From: Streptomyces yangpuensis
Lineage (GTDB): Bacteria; Actinomycetota; Actinomycetes; Streptomycetales; Streptomycetaceae
Length of the DNA: 64,000 bases
NCBI RefSeq assembly: GCF_001005295.1
Contig: NZ_LBMK01000002.1
Span: forward strand, 1 to 64,000
Reading direction: 5' to 3'
Shown piece by piece: positions 54,968 to 63,730 of this stretch. Each line of letters opens with the position of its first letter. Position 1 is the stretch's first letter. The notes below the pieces were generated by a model that was not told where the DNA came from, did no database searches, and saw only the letters and a program-made list of their open reading frames with translations. The position numbers were made by a program, and so were the translations under genes.

Positions 54968-56124
54968 CGTCCGGCCTTCCGCGCCAGCAGGAACTCCGAC
55001 AGCCCTTCGAGACCGGCCCGGAAGCCCTCCTCCGGGCCGCCGAAGCCGAGCCGGGCGGCGTGCGGCGCGCCGAAGGCGGTGCCGGGCACCAGCAGGGTGC
55101 GGTGGCGGGCGAGCAGTTCCAGACAGAACCGTTCCACCGCCTCCGGTCCGGCCGCCGCCTCCTCCAGCTCGCGGAAGACGGGCAGGGCGCACACGCCGCC
55201 CTCCGGTGGGGTCCAGCGGACCAGCTCCTCGTGCTCGGCCATCCACTCCGTCAGGTGCGCGAGGTTGCGCCGGGCCTCGGCCGCCCGGCGGCCGATGAGC
55301 TCGTCGGCGTGCCGCATGGCCCGCTCGGCGACCAGCTCGACCAGGGGGGAGAGGAAGAGGGTGGTCCGGTCGCGCAGCGGGAAGGTGGCGGTGATCAGCT
55401 CCTTCGGCGCGATGGCCCAGCCCACCCGCAGGCCGGGCAGGCCGAAGGTCTTCGAGAAGGTGCCGTAGGACACCGTGTCGCCGCCCTCGGCGCCGGGGTC
55501 CGGCAGCACCTCCCAGCGGTGCGCGATCTCGGCGGTGGCGGCGTCCCACACGAGCACGGCGCCGGTGGCCGCGGTGCGCTCGGTCAGCGCCTTGAGGCCC
55601 GGCTGGGACAGCGTGACGCCGCTGGGGTTGTGCGGGAAGTTGACGATCACCGCGGCGGTGTCCGGGGTGATCAGCTCGTCCAGCACCTCGGGGTCGATCC
55701 CGCCGTCGCGCACGGCCCGCGCCGGCAGTTCGACGACGTCGCAGCCGGCCGCCCGCGGGTAGTGGCCCAGCGAGTGGTAGATGCCCTCCTGTACGACGAC
55801 CCGGTCGCCCGGGTGCAGCAGGGCGCTCAGCGTCAGCGCAACGGCCTCGCTGGACCCGTGCGTGATCAGGACCCGGTCGGCGTCGCCGCCGGCATAGCGG
55901 TCGGCGACGGCCTGGCGGATGCCGGCCCCGCCCTGGGAGACGCTGTCGTCCATGACGATCTCGTCGAGATCGGCCACCGGGATGCGGCACAGGTCGCGTA
56001 TCTCGGCGAAGGTGTACGGGTGGACGCCGCTGGAGCTGATGTCGTGGATGTCCGGGCCGAGGTGCCGGCGGTACCACTCCTCCAGCACCGGAGGGTCTTC
56101 ACGCCGTGGACGGAGACTGCTCAT
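54964..56124 (-). CDS. PLP-dependent capreomycidine-type cyclase (OrfR/VioD-like)
   Basis: A 386-residue fold-type I enzyme: GGAGIRQAVADRYAGGDADR, ITHGSSEAVALTLSALLHPG, IVNFPHNPSGVTLSQPG and the Schiff-base Lys225 in YGTFSKTFGLPGLRVGWAIA. VioD cyclises 3-hydroxyarginine to capreomycidine; OrfR of the streptothricin pathway makes 4-hydroxycapreomycidine. Its place next to the arginine hydroxylase and A-PCP protein supports this. It lies 20 nt after the aminomutase gene. Confidence 0.93.
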   Translation of the reverse strand: MSSLRPRREDPPVLEEWYRRHLGPDIHDISSSGVHPYTFAEIRDLCRIPVADLDEIVMDDSVSQGGAGIRQAVADRYAGGDADRVLITHGSSEAVALTLSALLHPGDRVVVQEGIYHSLGHYPRAAGCDVVELPARAVRDGGIDPEVLDELITPDTAAVIVNFPHNPSGVTLSQPGLKALTERTAATGAVLVWDAATAEIAHRWEVLPDPGAEGGDTVSYGTFSKTFGLPGLRVGWAIAPKELITATFPLRDRTTLFLSPLVELVAERAMRHADELIGRRAAEARRNLAHLTEWMAEHEELVRWTPPEGGVCALPVFRELEEAAAGPEAVERFCLELLARHRTLLVPGTAFGAPHAARLGFGGPEEGFRAGLEGLSEFLLARKAGR

Positions 56125-56144
56125 GCTGTGCAACTGTCCCTTCT

Positions 56145-57551
56145 CTACCCCTGACGGGCTTCCCGCCACCAGCGCTGCCCGGAGAGCGGGAGCGTGTCGA
56201 TGGGGTCGTAGTACTGGTAGGAGCCGCTGTGGGCGTCCGGGTCCGCCGCCTCCAGCGGTGTGAGGAAGCTCTTGCTCCAGTGCGACACCCCGAGCTCGCG
56301 GTCGTAGGAGTCGGCCTGGTCCACCCACCGTTTGCCGGCCATCGGTACGTCGCAGACGATGCGCGGGGTGGAGAATCCCGGCAGGTAGCCCAGAATCTGA
56401 TGCTGGATCAGCTGGGCGCGGTGCAGCGGTACACGCCAGTGCTCGGCGTTCGGGATCATGTCGCACATGTAGAAGTAGTACGGAGTGATGCCGGCGTGAT
56501 CGATTAGCGCGAAACAGAGGTCGAGCAGGTCGTGCGCGTTGTCGTTGATCCCGCGCATCAGCACGCCCTGGTTGCGTACGTCGTGCAGACCGGCACCCAG
56601 GAGGGCCCAGGAGGCCCGCGCCACCCCGGCCGTCACCTGCTGCGCGGCGTTGGCGTGCGTGTGCAGCGCGACGCGCACCCCGCGGGAGCGGGCCTTGCGG
56701 GCGATGCGCTCGACGCCCTGGAGCACCGGCGCGGAGTTCCAGTGCTGGGGCAGTCCGATCAGCCCCTTGCTGGCGAGCCGGATGTCGCGGATCGACTCGA
56801 TGTCCAGCAGCCCGTCCACGAAGCGCTCCAGCCGAGGCCAGGGCAGGTTGGCCAGGTCGCCGCCCGACACCACCACGTCCCGGATGCCGGGGGAGGCGCG
56901 CAGGTGCTCCAGGATCCGGTCGGCCCGGTCGACGGGCTTGAGCTGGAGCTTGTTCTTGGTGACCTGGGGCGTGGAGTTGCCCACCAGGTCCATGCGGGTG
57001 CAGTGCCCGCAGTACTGCGGGCAGGTCGACAGCAGTTCGGCCAGCACCTTGGTGGGGTAGCGGTGGGTCAGCCCCTCCACCACCCACATGTCCTGCTCGT
57101 GCAGTGAGTCCCGGCTGGCCATCGGGTGCGAGGGCCACTGCGGGTGCCGGTCGGAGAACACCGGCAGCATGTAGCGGCGTACAGGGTCGTCGTAGAAAGC
57201 CTTGGTCAGCTCGCCCGGGCGGGCCGCGGCGGCCTCCGGGGCGATGGTGTTGAGCATCTGGGGCGGCAGGAGCACCGACATGGTGGCGCGGTGCAGCCTG
57301 TCCTGTTCCCAGTCCTCGTAGAACGCCTCGTCGAGCAGATCGCCGACGACCGCGCGCAGTCCTTTCGCGTCCTTGACGCAGTGGGCGCGCTGCCACTGCG
57401 GATCCGCCCATTCCGCACCGGTGACTTCACGCCATCCGGGGAAGCGCCTCCAGTCCGGTTCCACCAGTGGGCTCTTCCGGTACTCGTAGACGCCTTCGAG
57501 CGCTGCTGATTCCGTCTGGCTGCGTGCTGTGTCCACCAACCCGCCACCCAT
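56145..57551 (-). CDS. kamA: Lysine 2,3-aminomutase (radical SAM)
   Basis: A 468-residue radical-SAM aminomutase. The 4Fe-4S motif is CPQYCGHC (Cys177, Cys181, Cys184), followed by VVVSGGDLANLPWPRLERFV and the barrel. The PLP-binding Lys is probably Lys407 in CDVPMAGKRWVD, where most family members have a glycine-rich GGGGK. The enzyme turns L-lysine into L-beta-lysine, the side-chain unit of streptothricin. ATG 57551 is the likely start; a GTG at 57536 is possible. Confidence 0.93.
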   Translation of the reverse strand: MGGGLVDTARSQTESAALEGVYEYRKSPLVEPDWRRFPGWREVTGAEWADPQWQRAHCVKDAKGLRAVVGDLLDEAFYEDWEQDRLHRATMSVLLPPQMLNTIAPEAAAARPGELTKAFYDDPVRRYMLPVFSDRHPQWPSHPMASRDSLHEQDMWVVEGLTHRYPTKVLAELLSTCPQYCGHCTRMDLVGNSTPQVTKNKLQLKPVDRADRILEHLRASPGIRDVVVSGGDLANLPWPRLERFVDGLLDIESIRDIRLASKGLIGLPQHWNSAPVLQGVERIARKARSRGVRVALHTHANAAQQVTAGVARASWALLGAGLHDVRNQGVLMRGINDNAHDLLDLCFALIDHAGITPYYFYMCDMIPNAEHWRVPLHRAQLIQHQILGYLPGFSTPRIVCDVPMAGKRWVDQADSYDRELGVSHWSKSFLTPLEAADPDAHSGSYQYYDPIDTLPLSGQRWWREARQG

Positions 57552-57607
57552 TCCCGTCGGTTTCGGCCGTATCGCCTGACAGCAACCGATCTTGCAGAGC
57601 TCCGGCG

Positions 57608-57969
57608 TTGTACACGAGAGCCGGTTGTACGGGGCACTCTGCCCGAGTGCCCCTGTACAAAAGACCGCCGAAGGCGGATGGTTGTGCGGGCAACGAACGG
57701 TCGCGCACTTGTGCGGGACAACGTTCCGGGGCGGGAAGAGGAACGTCGGGGGAACGCTTCTGGACGGGCGTCGAGACGGTGTTGATCCGAGGAGTCTCAT
57801 TCGGCCGAACCGCCCTCCGCGTGGCCGGAAGCGTCGATTGCCGATTGATGGATATGTCAGTGGCATGTACCAATGTCCGAGAGATCCGGTGCGACGGTTT
57901 CCGGTCGCGTCCCGAGCATCGGACCGGTTCTCGCGTCGGAGCCGTACGCCGTTGACCGGGTTGTACGGC
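57608..57969. promoter_or_regulatory. Divergent control region with TTGTAC-type repeats and palindrome
   Basis: The 472-bp gap between the aminomutase and the HTH gene contains TTGTAC at 57608-57613, 57625-57630 and 57961-57966, the reverse form TGTACAA at 57654-57660, and the related TTGTGCGGG at 57682-57690 and 57709-57717. TTGTACGGGGCACTC (57625-57639) and GAGTGCCCCTGTACAA (57645-57660) make a near-perfect palindrome with one bulged base. This is the probable control point for both arms of the cluster. Confidence 0.55.
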
Positions 57970-58023
57970 ACGGGGGAGCCGACGCTTCACTCGACAACAC
58001 CGTCGATCATTCAGGGGAGAGGC

Positions 58024-58644
58024 ATGCCCAGGCCAGAGCGGTTGTTAGACCCCACAGCCGGACCGCTGGAGGAGTTCGCCCACGCATTGCGCGCTCTGCG
58101 CAAGCAGGCCGGGAACCCCTCCTACCGGACCATGGCGAAACGAGCCCACTACTCCGTGGCCACCCTCGCGGAGGCGGCCCGCGGACTGCACAAGCCCTCC
58201 TTGAAGGTGACGCTCGCCTACGTTGCCGCCTGCGAGGGCGATCCGGAAGCGTGGACCCGCCGCTGGTACCGCCTCAGCACGGCCCTGGAGGGACACGATG
58301 TCCCCGCCCGGGGCCAGCCGACCGGCAACGGCCTGGTCCCCACCCAGCCGCCGGCCGCCGGCCGCCGCCCCGGAACAGGCGCCTCCGTCGCCCCGGCCCG
58401 GCGGACCGGGCCGGGCGCCGCGGCCCGCGCCGTCGCCCCGCCCGTGGCCGCCGCGCGCCGTCCCGCCCAGGACGCGCTGACCGCCGACGAGCGGGCCGAA
58501 CTGCGGCGGCTGCGCAACGAGGTCGAGCAGCTGCGGCACGCCAACGCGGTGCTGAAGGCGGCATCCGCGATATTCGCCGCGGATCTCCGCACAAACTCCC
58601 AGGTCGTGTACAACCCGGCGGACCGACAAGATCCGTTGGCGTGA
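58024..58644 (+). CDS. XRE-type HTH regulator with IS3-OrfA-like coiled-coil tail
   Basis: A 206-residue protein. Residues ~12-75 are an HTH domain (LEEFAHALRALRKQAGNPSY, MAKRAHYSVATLAEAARGLH). A Pro/Ala/Arg-rich linker follows, and the last ~45 residues read LRRLRNEVEQLRHANAVLKA then ASAIFAADL, strikingly like the C-terminal leucine-zipper of IS3-family transposase OrfA proteins. GGGGAGAGG precedes ATG 58024. It is probably the pathway regulator acting on the TTGTAC repeats upstream; the coiled coil would give dimers or oligomers. Confidence 0.78.
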   Translation: MPRPERLLDPTAGPLEEFAHALRALRKQAGNPSYRTMAKRAHYSVATLAEAARGLHKPSLKVTLAYVAACEGDPEAWTRRWYRLSTALEGHDVPARGQPTGNGLVPTQPPAAGRRPGTGASVAPARRTGPGAAARAVAPPVAAARRPAQDALTADERAELRRLRNEVEQLRHANAVLKAASAIFAADLRTNSQVVYNPADRQDPLA

Positions 58645-58713
58645 CCGGACGCCGAGCGCCCCATGGGCCCGAGGCGGATCCGGCGGATGCCGACCGACCT
58701 TTGGGGACTGAAC

Positions 58714-60447
58714 ATGCGTGTGCTCGGAGTCAACGGCTGGCCCGGCGCCAGCCACGACGGTGCGGCCTGCCTCGTCGTGGACGGTGAGGTCATCGCCCTC
58801 GCCGAGGAGGAACGCTTCACCCGCAACAAGCACGCCTACGGGGAAGCGCCCCTCCACGCCGCCGCCTACTGCCTGGCGGAGGGCGGTCTCACCCTGGACG
58901 ACATCGACGTGGTCGCCCACGGCTGGGACCTGCCCACCCTCTTCGCGGACCGCGGCCTGGACTGGTTCGACAGCGACGCGGACGCCCTCGAACACCTGCT
59001 GCCCAAGGCACTGTTCCCGCGGGCCCGCGATCCCCGGCTGACCTTCGTCAACCACCACATCGCGCATGCCGCCAGCGCTTACCACCTCTCCGGGCGCGAC
59101 CGGGGCGCGATCCTCGTCCTCGACGGCCAGGGCGAGAACGAGAGCACCACCCTCGCCGTGGGAATCGACGGCGAGATCAAGACACTGCGCGCGCACACCC
59201 CCGGCTGGTCGCTGGGCTACTTCTACGCCGCAGTCTGCGAGTACGCCGGCCTCGGCGCCGACGCCGCGGGCAAGATGATGGGCCTGGCCTCCTACGGCAC
59301 CCCCGGCGACCTGAGCTTCGGCGGCGCCTTCGGCTTCACCGACGAGGACTTCACCATCGGCGTCGTCCCGCCCGACCTGCGCTCCACGGGCACCACGGAC
59401 GAGGAGACGGCCACCATCCGGTACTGGATGGAGCACCTGGAGAAGACCCTCCCCGAGGCGCCCAACCGCGGGGTGCGCCGTTTCGACTCCCGCACCGGCC
59501 GCTACGGCAAGGTCACCGACCGGGACCCCTTCGAGTACCGCGACCTCGCCGCCACCGCGCAGGCCGCGCTGGAGCGCGCCGTCATGGGCCTGGTCCGCGG
59601 CCTGCTCCGGGAGACCGGCGAGACCACGCTGCTGATCGCCGGCGGCGTCGGCTTCAACGCCACCCTCAACGGCAAGATCATGCGCATGCCCGAGGTCCAG
59701 GACCTCTTCGTGCAGCCCCTCGCCGGCGACCAGGGCGTCTCGCTCGGCGCCGCGGTCTGGGTCGCCGCCCGGGAGGGCGACCGCATCCGGCCCATGGACG
59801 GCTCGGTGGCCTGGGGCCCGCAGTGGTCCCCCGACGAGATCCGCCGGATCCTGGACGCCTCCGGCACCCCCTACACCGAGCCCGCCGACATCGCCGCCGC
59901 CACCGCCGGCGTACTGGCCGCGGGCGGGGTCTCGGGCTGGTTCCAGGGCCGCGCCGAGGGCGGCCCGCGCGCGCTGGGACACCGCAGCCTGGTCGCCGTA
60001 CCCGACCCGGAGTCCACCCGCGACCGGGTCAACGTGCGCATCAAGGACCGTGAGGCGTGGCGGCCGTTCGCGCCGAGCATGCAGGAGGAGGCCGCCGAGG
60101 CCCTGATCGGCACCGCCACCCCGCTGCCCTACATGATCGTCACCACGCCCGTCACCGAGGCCGGCGCCGCGGCCATGCCCGCCGTCGTCCACAGCGACCG
60201 CACCACCCGGCCGCAGACCGTCTCGGCCGCGGTCGATCCGCTCTACCACCGCCTCATCGGCGCGGTCGGCGGACACACCGGGACCCCCGTCATCATGAAC
60301 ACCTCCTTCAACGGCCGTGACGAACCGGTCGTGTGCAGCCCGCGCGACGCCCTCGCCACCTTCCACCGGCTGCCCCTCGACGCCCTCGCCCTCGGCCCGT
60401 TCCTGATACGCCGCCCCGCCGGGTTCCCCGGGGAGGCCGGCGCGTGA
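58714..60447 (+). CDS. NodU/CmcH-family O-carbamoyltransferase
   Basis: A 577-residue enzyme with the Kae1-like domain first (VLGVNGWPGASHDGAACLVV, FVNHHIAHAASAYHLSGRDR, LLIAGGVGFNATLNGKIM) and the YrdC-like part after it (GGVSGWFQGRAEGGPRALGH, NTSFNGRDEPVVCSPRDAL). Metal-binding His residues lie in NHHIAHA. It moves a carbamoyl group from carbamoyl phosphate to a hydroxyl. Streptothricin carries a carbamoyl on its gulosamine, so the role is clear. ATG 58714 follows TTGGGGACTG. It overlaps the next gene by 4 nt. Confidence 0.95.
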   Translation: MRVLGVNGWPGASHDGAACLVVDGEVIALAEEERFTRNKHAYGEAPLHAAAYCLAEGGLTLDDIDVVAHGWDLPTLFADRGLDWFDSDADALEHLLPKALFPRARDPRLTFVNHHIAHAASAYHLSGRDRGAILVLDGQGENESTTLAVGIDGEIKTLRAHTPGWSLGYFYAAVCEYAGLGADAAGKMMGLASYGTPGDLSFGGAFGFTDEDFTIGVVPPDLRSTGTTDEETATIRYWMEHLEKTLPEAPNRGVRRFDSRTGRYGKVTDRDPFEYRDLAATAQAALERAVMGLVRGLLRETGETTLLIAGGVGFNATLNGKIMRMPEVQDLFVQPLAGDQGVSLGAAVWVAAREGDRIRPMDGSVAWGPQWSPDEIRRILDASGTPYTEPADIAAATAGVLAAGGVSGWFQGRAEGGPRALGHRSLVAVPDPESTRDRVNVRIKDREAWRPFAPSMQEEAAEALIGTATPLPYMIVTTPVTEAGAAAMPAVVHSDRTTRPQTVSAAVDPLYHRLIGAVGGHTGTPVIMNTSFNGRDEPVVCSPRDALATFHRLPLDALALGPFLIRRPAGFPGEAGA

Positions 60448-62198
60448 CCGCCCCGGTACAGCAGGAGAGCGCTCCCGAGGCCGACGCCCCCGAGGCCGCG
60501 GCCCCCGAGTCCCCCGAGACCAGCGCCCCCGACGCCCCGCCCCAGGAGGAGATCCACGCCCGGCTCGCGGGCTGGCTCGCCGAGGCGGTGCTCGACCCCG
60601 ACGCCGACCTCACCGGCCCGCTGGTCGACCTCGGCGTGGACTCCCTCGACCTGATCCGCACCGCCCGCCGCATCGAGGCGTCCTTCGGCGTACGGGTGCA
60701 GCTGCGCGAGATGTTCGCCCCCGGGCTGACCACCGCCGCTCTCGCCGCGCTCGTCGCCGGGCGGGCCGCCCTGCGCGGCGGGGCCGAGGCCGCCCCGCCC
60801 GGCACCGCCCACGGGCCGGTCGTCCTCACCCCCTCCCAGGAGCAGGCGTGGGAGGAACAGGCCGGCGAGCGCGGCCAGTGGAACCAGGCCCTGCTCTTCA
60901 CCACCAGACCGGGCATCGACCCCGGCCTGTTCGCCGAGGCCGTCCGCCGGCTCGTCGCCGGCCACGCCTCGCTCCGGCTGGCCGTCGAGGACCGCCCGGC
61001 CCGCCGCCCCCGGCAGCAGACCGCCGCCCTGGACACCGACGGCCCGCCCGGCGCCGCCCTCGGAGCGGCGCTCGACACCGTCGACGTCTCCGAGCTGGCC
61101 GACGCCGACCTCTCGGCCGCGGTCGCCCTGCGCTGCGCCGTCGAACAGCGCTCCCTGGACCCGCAGCGGGGCCGCGTGGCCCGCTTCGTCCGCTTCGACG
61201 CCGGCCCCGCCCGGGCAGGCCGGCTGCTGATCGTCGTCCACCAGATCGCGATCGACATGGTGTCCTGGTCCGTCCTGCTCGCCGACCTGGAGGAGGTGTA
61301 CACCGCCCTGGAGGAGGGCCGCCACGACGTATGGCCCGCCGAGGGCACCTCCTACCCGGAGTGGGCGCAGGCCCTCGCGGCCCACGCCCGCACCCCCGAG
61401 GCGGAGGAGCAGGCCGAGTGGTGGACCGAGGTGGCCCGCACCCCCGCCGCCCTGCCTCCGGACCACCCCGTGGCCGACCCGCGGGCCGTGAACACCGCCG
61501 CCACCGCGGCCACCCACCGCGAGGAGTTCCCCGCCGAGCTCACCGCCCGCCTCCACACGGCGGCCCGCGCCCACCGCGCCCATGCCGGCGACCTCGTCCT
61601 GCACGCCCTGGGCGAGGCCCTGGCCGAACGGCTCGGCGTGCCCGCGGTCCGCGTGGACGTACTGCGCCACGGCCGCGAGGAGAGTGTCGGGGACACCCAT
61701 CTGGCCCGCACCACCGGCTGGTTCACCACCACCGTCCCCGTCCGCCTGGACCTGGCCGCCGCCACCCCGGCCGAACGCCTGGCCACGACCGTGGGCCATC
61801 TCGCCGCCCTGCCCGGCGGCGGCGTGGGCCACGGCGCGCTCACCCGGCACGGCCGGCCGCGGATCGCGGCCGTCCTGCGCGCCGCCCCGCCCAGCGACGT
61901 CTCCTACGACTTCGAGGGCGACGACGCGGACACCCTGCCCCTGGGCACCCTCCTGCCGGACGTGGCCCCGGAACCGGTCGGCGACATCACCGCCCCGCAC
62001 TGGACCCGCCCGCACGCCGTCGAGGTCATCGCCACCACGGAGGACGGAACCCTGCGCGTCGAGTGGTGGTACTCCACCGCTCTGCACGAGGAGGCGACCG
62101 TACGCACGCTCGCCGCCCGCCACCGGCATGCCCTCGTCACCCTCCTGGACGCCCTGGACGGCCCCGGCGCGCCGGGCGCCGGGGCCCCCACCCGCTGA
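60444..62198 (+). CDS. NRPS carrier-condensation didomain protein
   Basis: A 584-residue protein. An acidic Ala/Pro/Glu-rich leader (1-35) precedes a carrier domain with Ser67 in LVDLGVDSLDLIRTARRIE. Residues ~125-570 are a condensation-like domain. The usual HHxxxDG active site reads HQIAID-M (His266, Gln267, Asp271, Met272), so the second, catalytic His and the Gly are both replaced. GTG 60444 overlaps the carbamoyltransferase stop. In the streptothricin pathway a carrier protein of this type holds beta-lysine for chain growth. Confidence 0.88.
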   Translation: MTAPVQQESAPEADAPEAAAPESPETSAPDAPPQEEIHARLAGWLAEAVLDPDADLTGPLVDLGVDSLDLIRTARRIEASFGVRVQLREMFAPGLTTAALAALVAGRAALRGGAEAAPPGTAHGPVVLTPSQEQAWEEQAGERGQWNQALLFTTRPGIDPGLFAEAVRRLVAGHASLRLAVEDRPARRPRQQTAALDTDGPPGAALGAALDTVDVSELADADLSAAVALRCAVEQRSLDPQRGRVARFVRFDAGPARAGRLLIVVHQIAIDMVSWSVLLADLEEVYTALEEGRHDVWPAEGTSYPEWAQALAAHARTPEAEEQAEWWTEVARTPAALPPDHPVADPRAVNTAATAATHREEFPAELTARLHTAARAHRAHAGDLVLHALGEALAERLGVPAVRVDVLRHGREESVGDTHLARTTGWFTTTVPVRLDLAAATPAERLATTVGHLAALPGGGVGHGALTRHGRPRIAAVLRAAPPSDVSYDFEGDDADTLPLGTLLPDVAPEPVGDITAPHWTRPHAVEVIATTEDGTLRVEWWYSTALHEEATVRTLAARHRHALVTLLDALDGPGAPGAGAPTR

Positions 62199-62230
62199 CC
62201 GCCGCACGGACGGACCGGAAGAGACCTGCC

Positions 62231-63730
62231 ATGACCCTGCCCAGCATGCTGGACCCCTTCTTCGCCATCGCCCGCTCGGAACCGGACCGGCCCGCCGTGG
62301 TCGACAACGGCGTGACCGTCGGATACGGCCAGCTGGCCCGCTGGGCAGGGGCCGTCGCCGACCTCGTGTCCACCCGCGGCCCGGCGGCCGGCCGCCCGGT
62401 GGTGGCCGTCCAGACGCACCACAGCGTCCGCGACATCGCGGCCATCCTCGGCGTCCTGGCCGCCGGCCGGGGCTACGTCCCCCTCGCCGACGAGCCGCTC
62501 GACCACACCCAGGCGGCCCTGCGCGCCCTCGGCTGCCGGGAGCTCGTCGCCACCGCCGAGACCGGCCGGCTGCCCGCCGTCGACCGCGTCCTGCGGCCCA
62601 ACTGGGGCCGTTCCAAAGCCCCCCTGCCCGAGACGGGCGAGCCGGTCCGGCCGGAGGACCCGGCCTACGTCCTGTTCACCTCCGGCTCCACCGGCGCCCC
62701 CAAGGCGGCCGTGGTCCCGCACGGCGCACTGCATGCCGTCCTGCCGCACCTGGGCCGGCACTACGGGGTCGGGCCCGGCACCGTAGCCCTCAACTTCCAC
62801 CGGGCGGACGGCGACACCAGCCTGGAGGAGATCCTGCCGACCCTGCTGGCCGGCGGACTCGTCGTCCTCGACGAGGACAGCGAGGCCGACCTCGACCGGG
62901 TCCTGACCGATCACGAGGTCACCCTCGTCAACCTGCCCGTCGACTACTGGCACCTCTACACCGGCCATCTGCTCGACACCGGACGCCCGCTGCCCGGCTC
63001 CGTCGAGACCGTCGTGATCGGCGGTGAGGCCGTCCGGCCCGACATGCTGGAGCGCTGGCGGCGGCTCGGCGCCGACCACGTCGTCCTGCTCAACACCTAC
63101 GGATCCACCGAAACCGCGCTGGTCACCCACAGCGCCGTCCTCGCCGGCCCGGGTGCGGCCGCGGCATTCCCGGACGGGGTGCCCATCGGCCGCCCGCTGC
63201 CCTCCGTACGGCAGACCGTGCTGGCCCGGCCCGACGCGCCGGATGGCCCCGGGGAACTCCTCGTGGCCGGACCCCAGTTGAGCACCGGTTACCTCGACGC
63301 CCCCGACCGGACCGCCGCCCGCTTCGTCGAGGCCGACCACGGCGGCGGCACCGAGCGCTGGTACCGCACCGGCGACCTCGTCACCGAGGACGCGGAGGGC
63401 TCGCTCGTCTTCCACGGCCGCATCGACCACCAGGTCAAGATCCGCGGCCACCGCGTGGACCTGCTCGACGTCGAAGGGGCCGTGGGCCGGCTCCCGGAGG
63501 TGACGGCCGTCGCCGCCGCGGCGCACGACAAGGGCGAACACACCGTCCTGCTCGCCTTCGTGACCCTCGCGCCCGAAGCGGCCGAGGCCACCGACACGGC
63601 CCTGCGCGAACGGCTCCGGGCCGCCGTCCCCGGCCCCCTCGTCCCCGACCGGATCATCGCCGTGCCCGAACTGGTGCACACCCGCACCGGAAAGGTCGAC
63701 CGCGCGCGCACCCGGGACCGGTACCTGTGA
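62231..63730 (+). CDS. Second stand-alone NRPS adenylation domain (paralogue)
   Basis: A 499-residue A domain, paralogous to the gene at 42,766: YVLFTSGSTGAPKAAVVPHG, ADGDTSLEEILPTLLAGGLV, LLNTYGSTETALVTHSAVLA, RIDHQVKIRGHRVDLLDVEG and HTRTGKVDRARTRDRYL. It lacks a carrier domain. It lies 32 nt after the carrier-condensation gene and overlaps the exporter gene, so activation, chain growth and export are co-transcribed. One of the two A domains probably loads beta-lysine on the carrier, the other joins further beta-lysines. Confidence 0.93.
   Translation: MTLPSMLDPFFAIARSEPDRPAVVDNGVTVGYGQLARWAGAVADLVSTRGPAAGRPVVAVQTHHSVRDIAAILGVLAAGRGYVPLADEPLDHTQAALRALGCRELVATAETGRLPAVDRVLRPNWGRSKAPLPETGEPVRPEDPAYVLFTSGSTGAPKAAVVPHGALHAVLPHLGRHYGVGPGTVALNFHRADGDTSLEEILPTLLAGGLVVLDEDSEADLDRVLTDHEVTLVNLPVDYWHLYTGHLLDTGRPLPGSVETVVIGGEAVRPDMLERWRRLGADHVVLLNTYGSTETALVTHSAVLAGPGAAAAFPDGVPIGRPLPSVRQTVLARPDAPDGPGELLVAGPQLSTGYLDAPDRTAARFVEADHGGGTERWYRTGDLVTEDAEGSLVFHGRIDHQVKIRGHRVDLLDVEGAVGRLPEVTAVAAAAHDKGEHTVLLAFVTLAPEAAEATDTALRERLRAAVPGPLVPDRIIAVPELVHTRTGKVDRARTRDRYL

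Noticed and set aside
58540..58610. IS3-family transposase OrfA gene
   Set aside because: Only the coiled-coil tail resembles OrfA; the N-terminus is an XRE-type HTH, there is no OrfB frame and no terminal inverted repeats.
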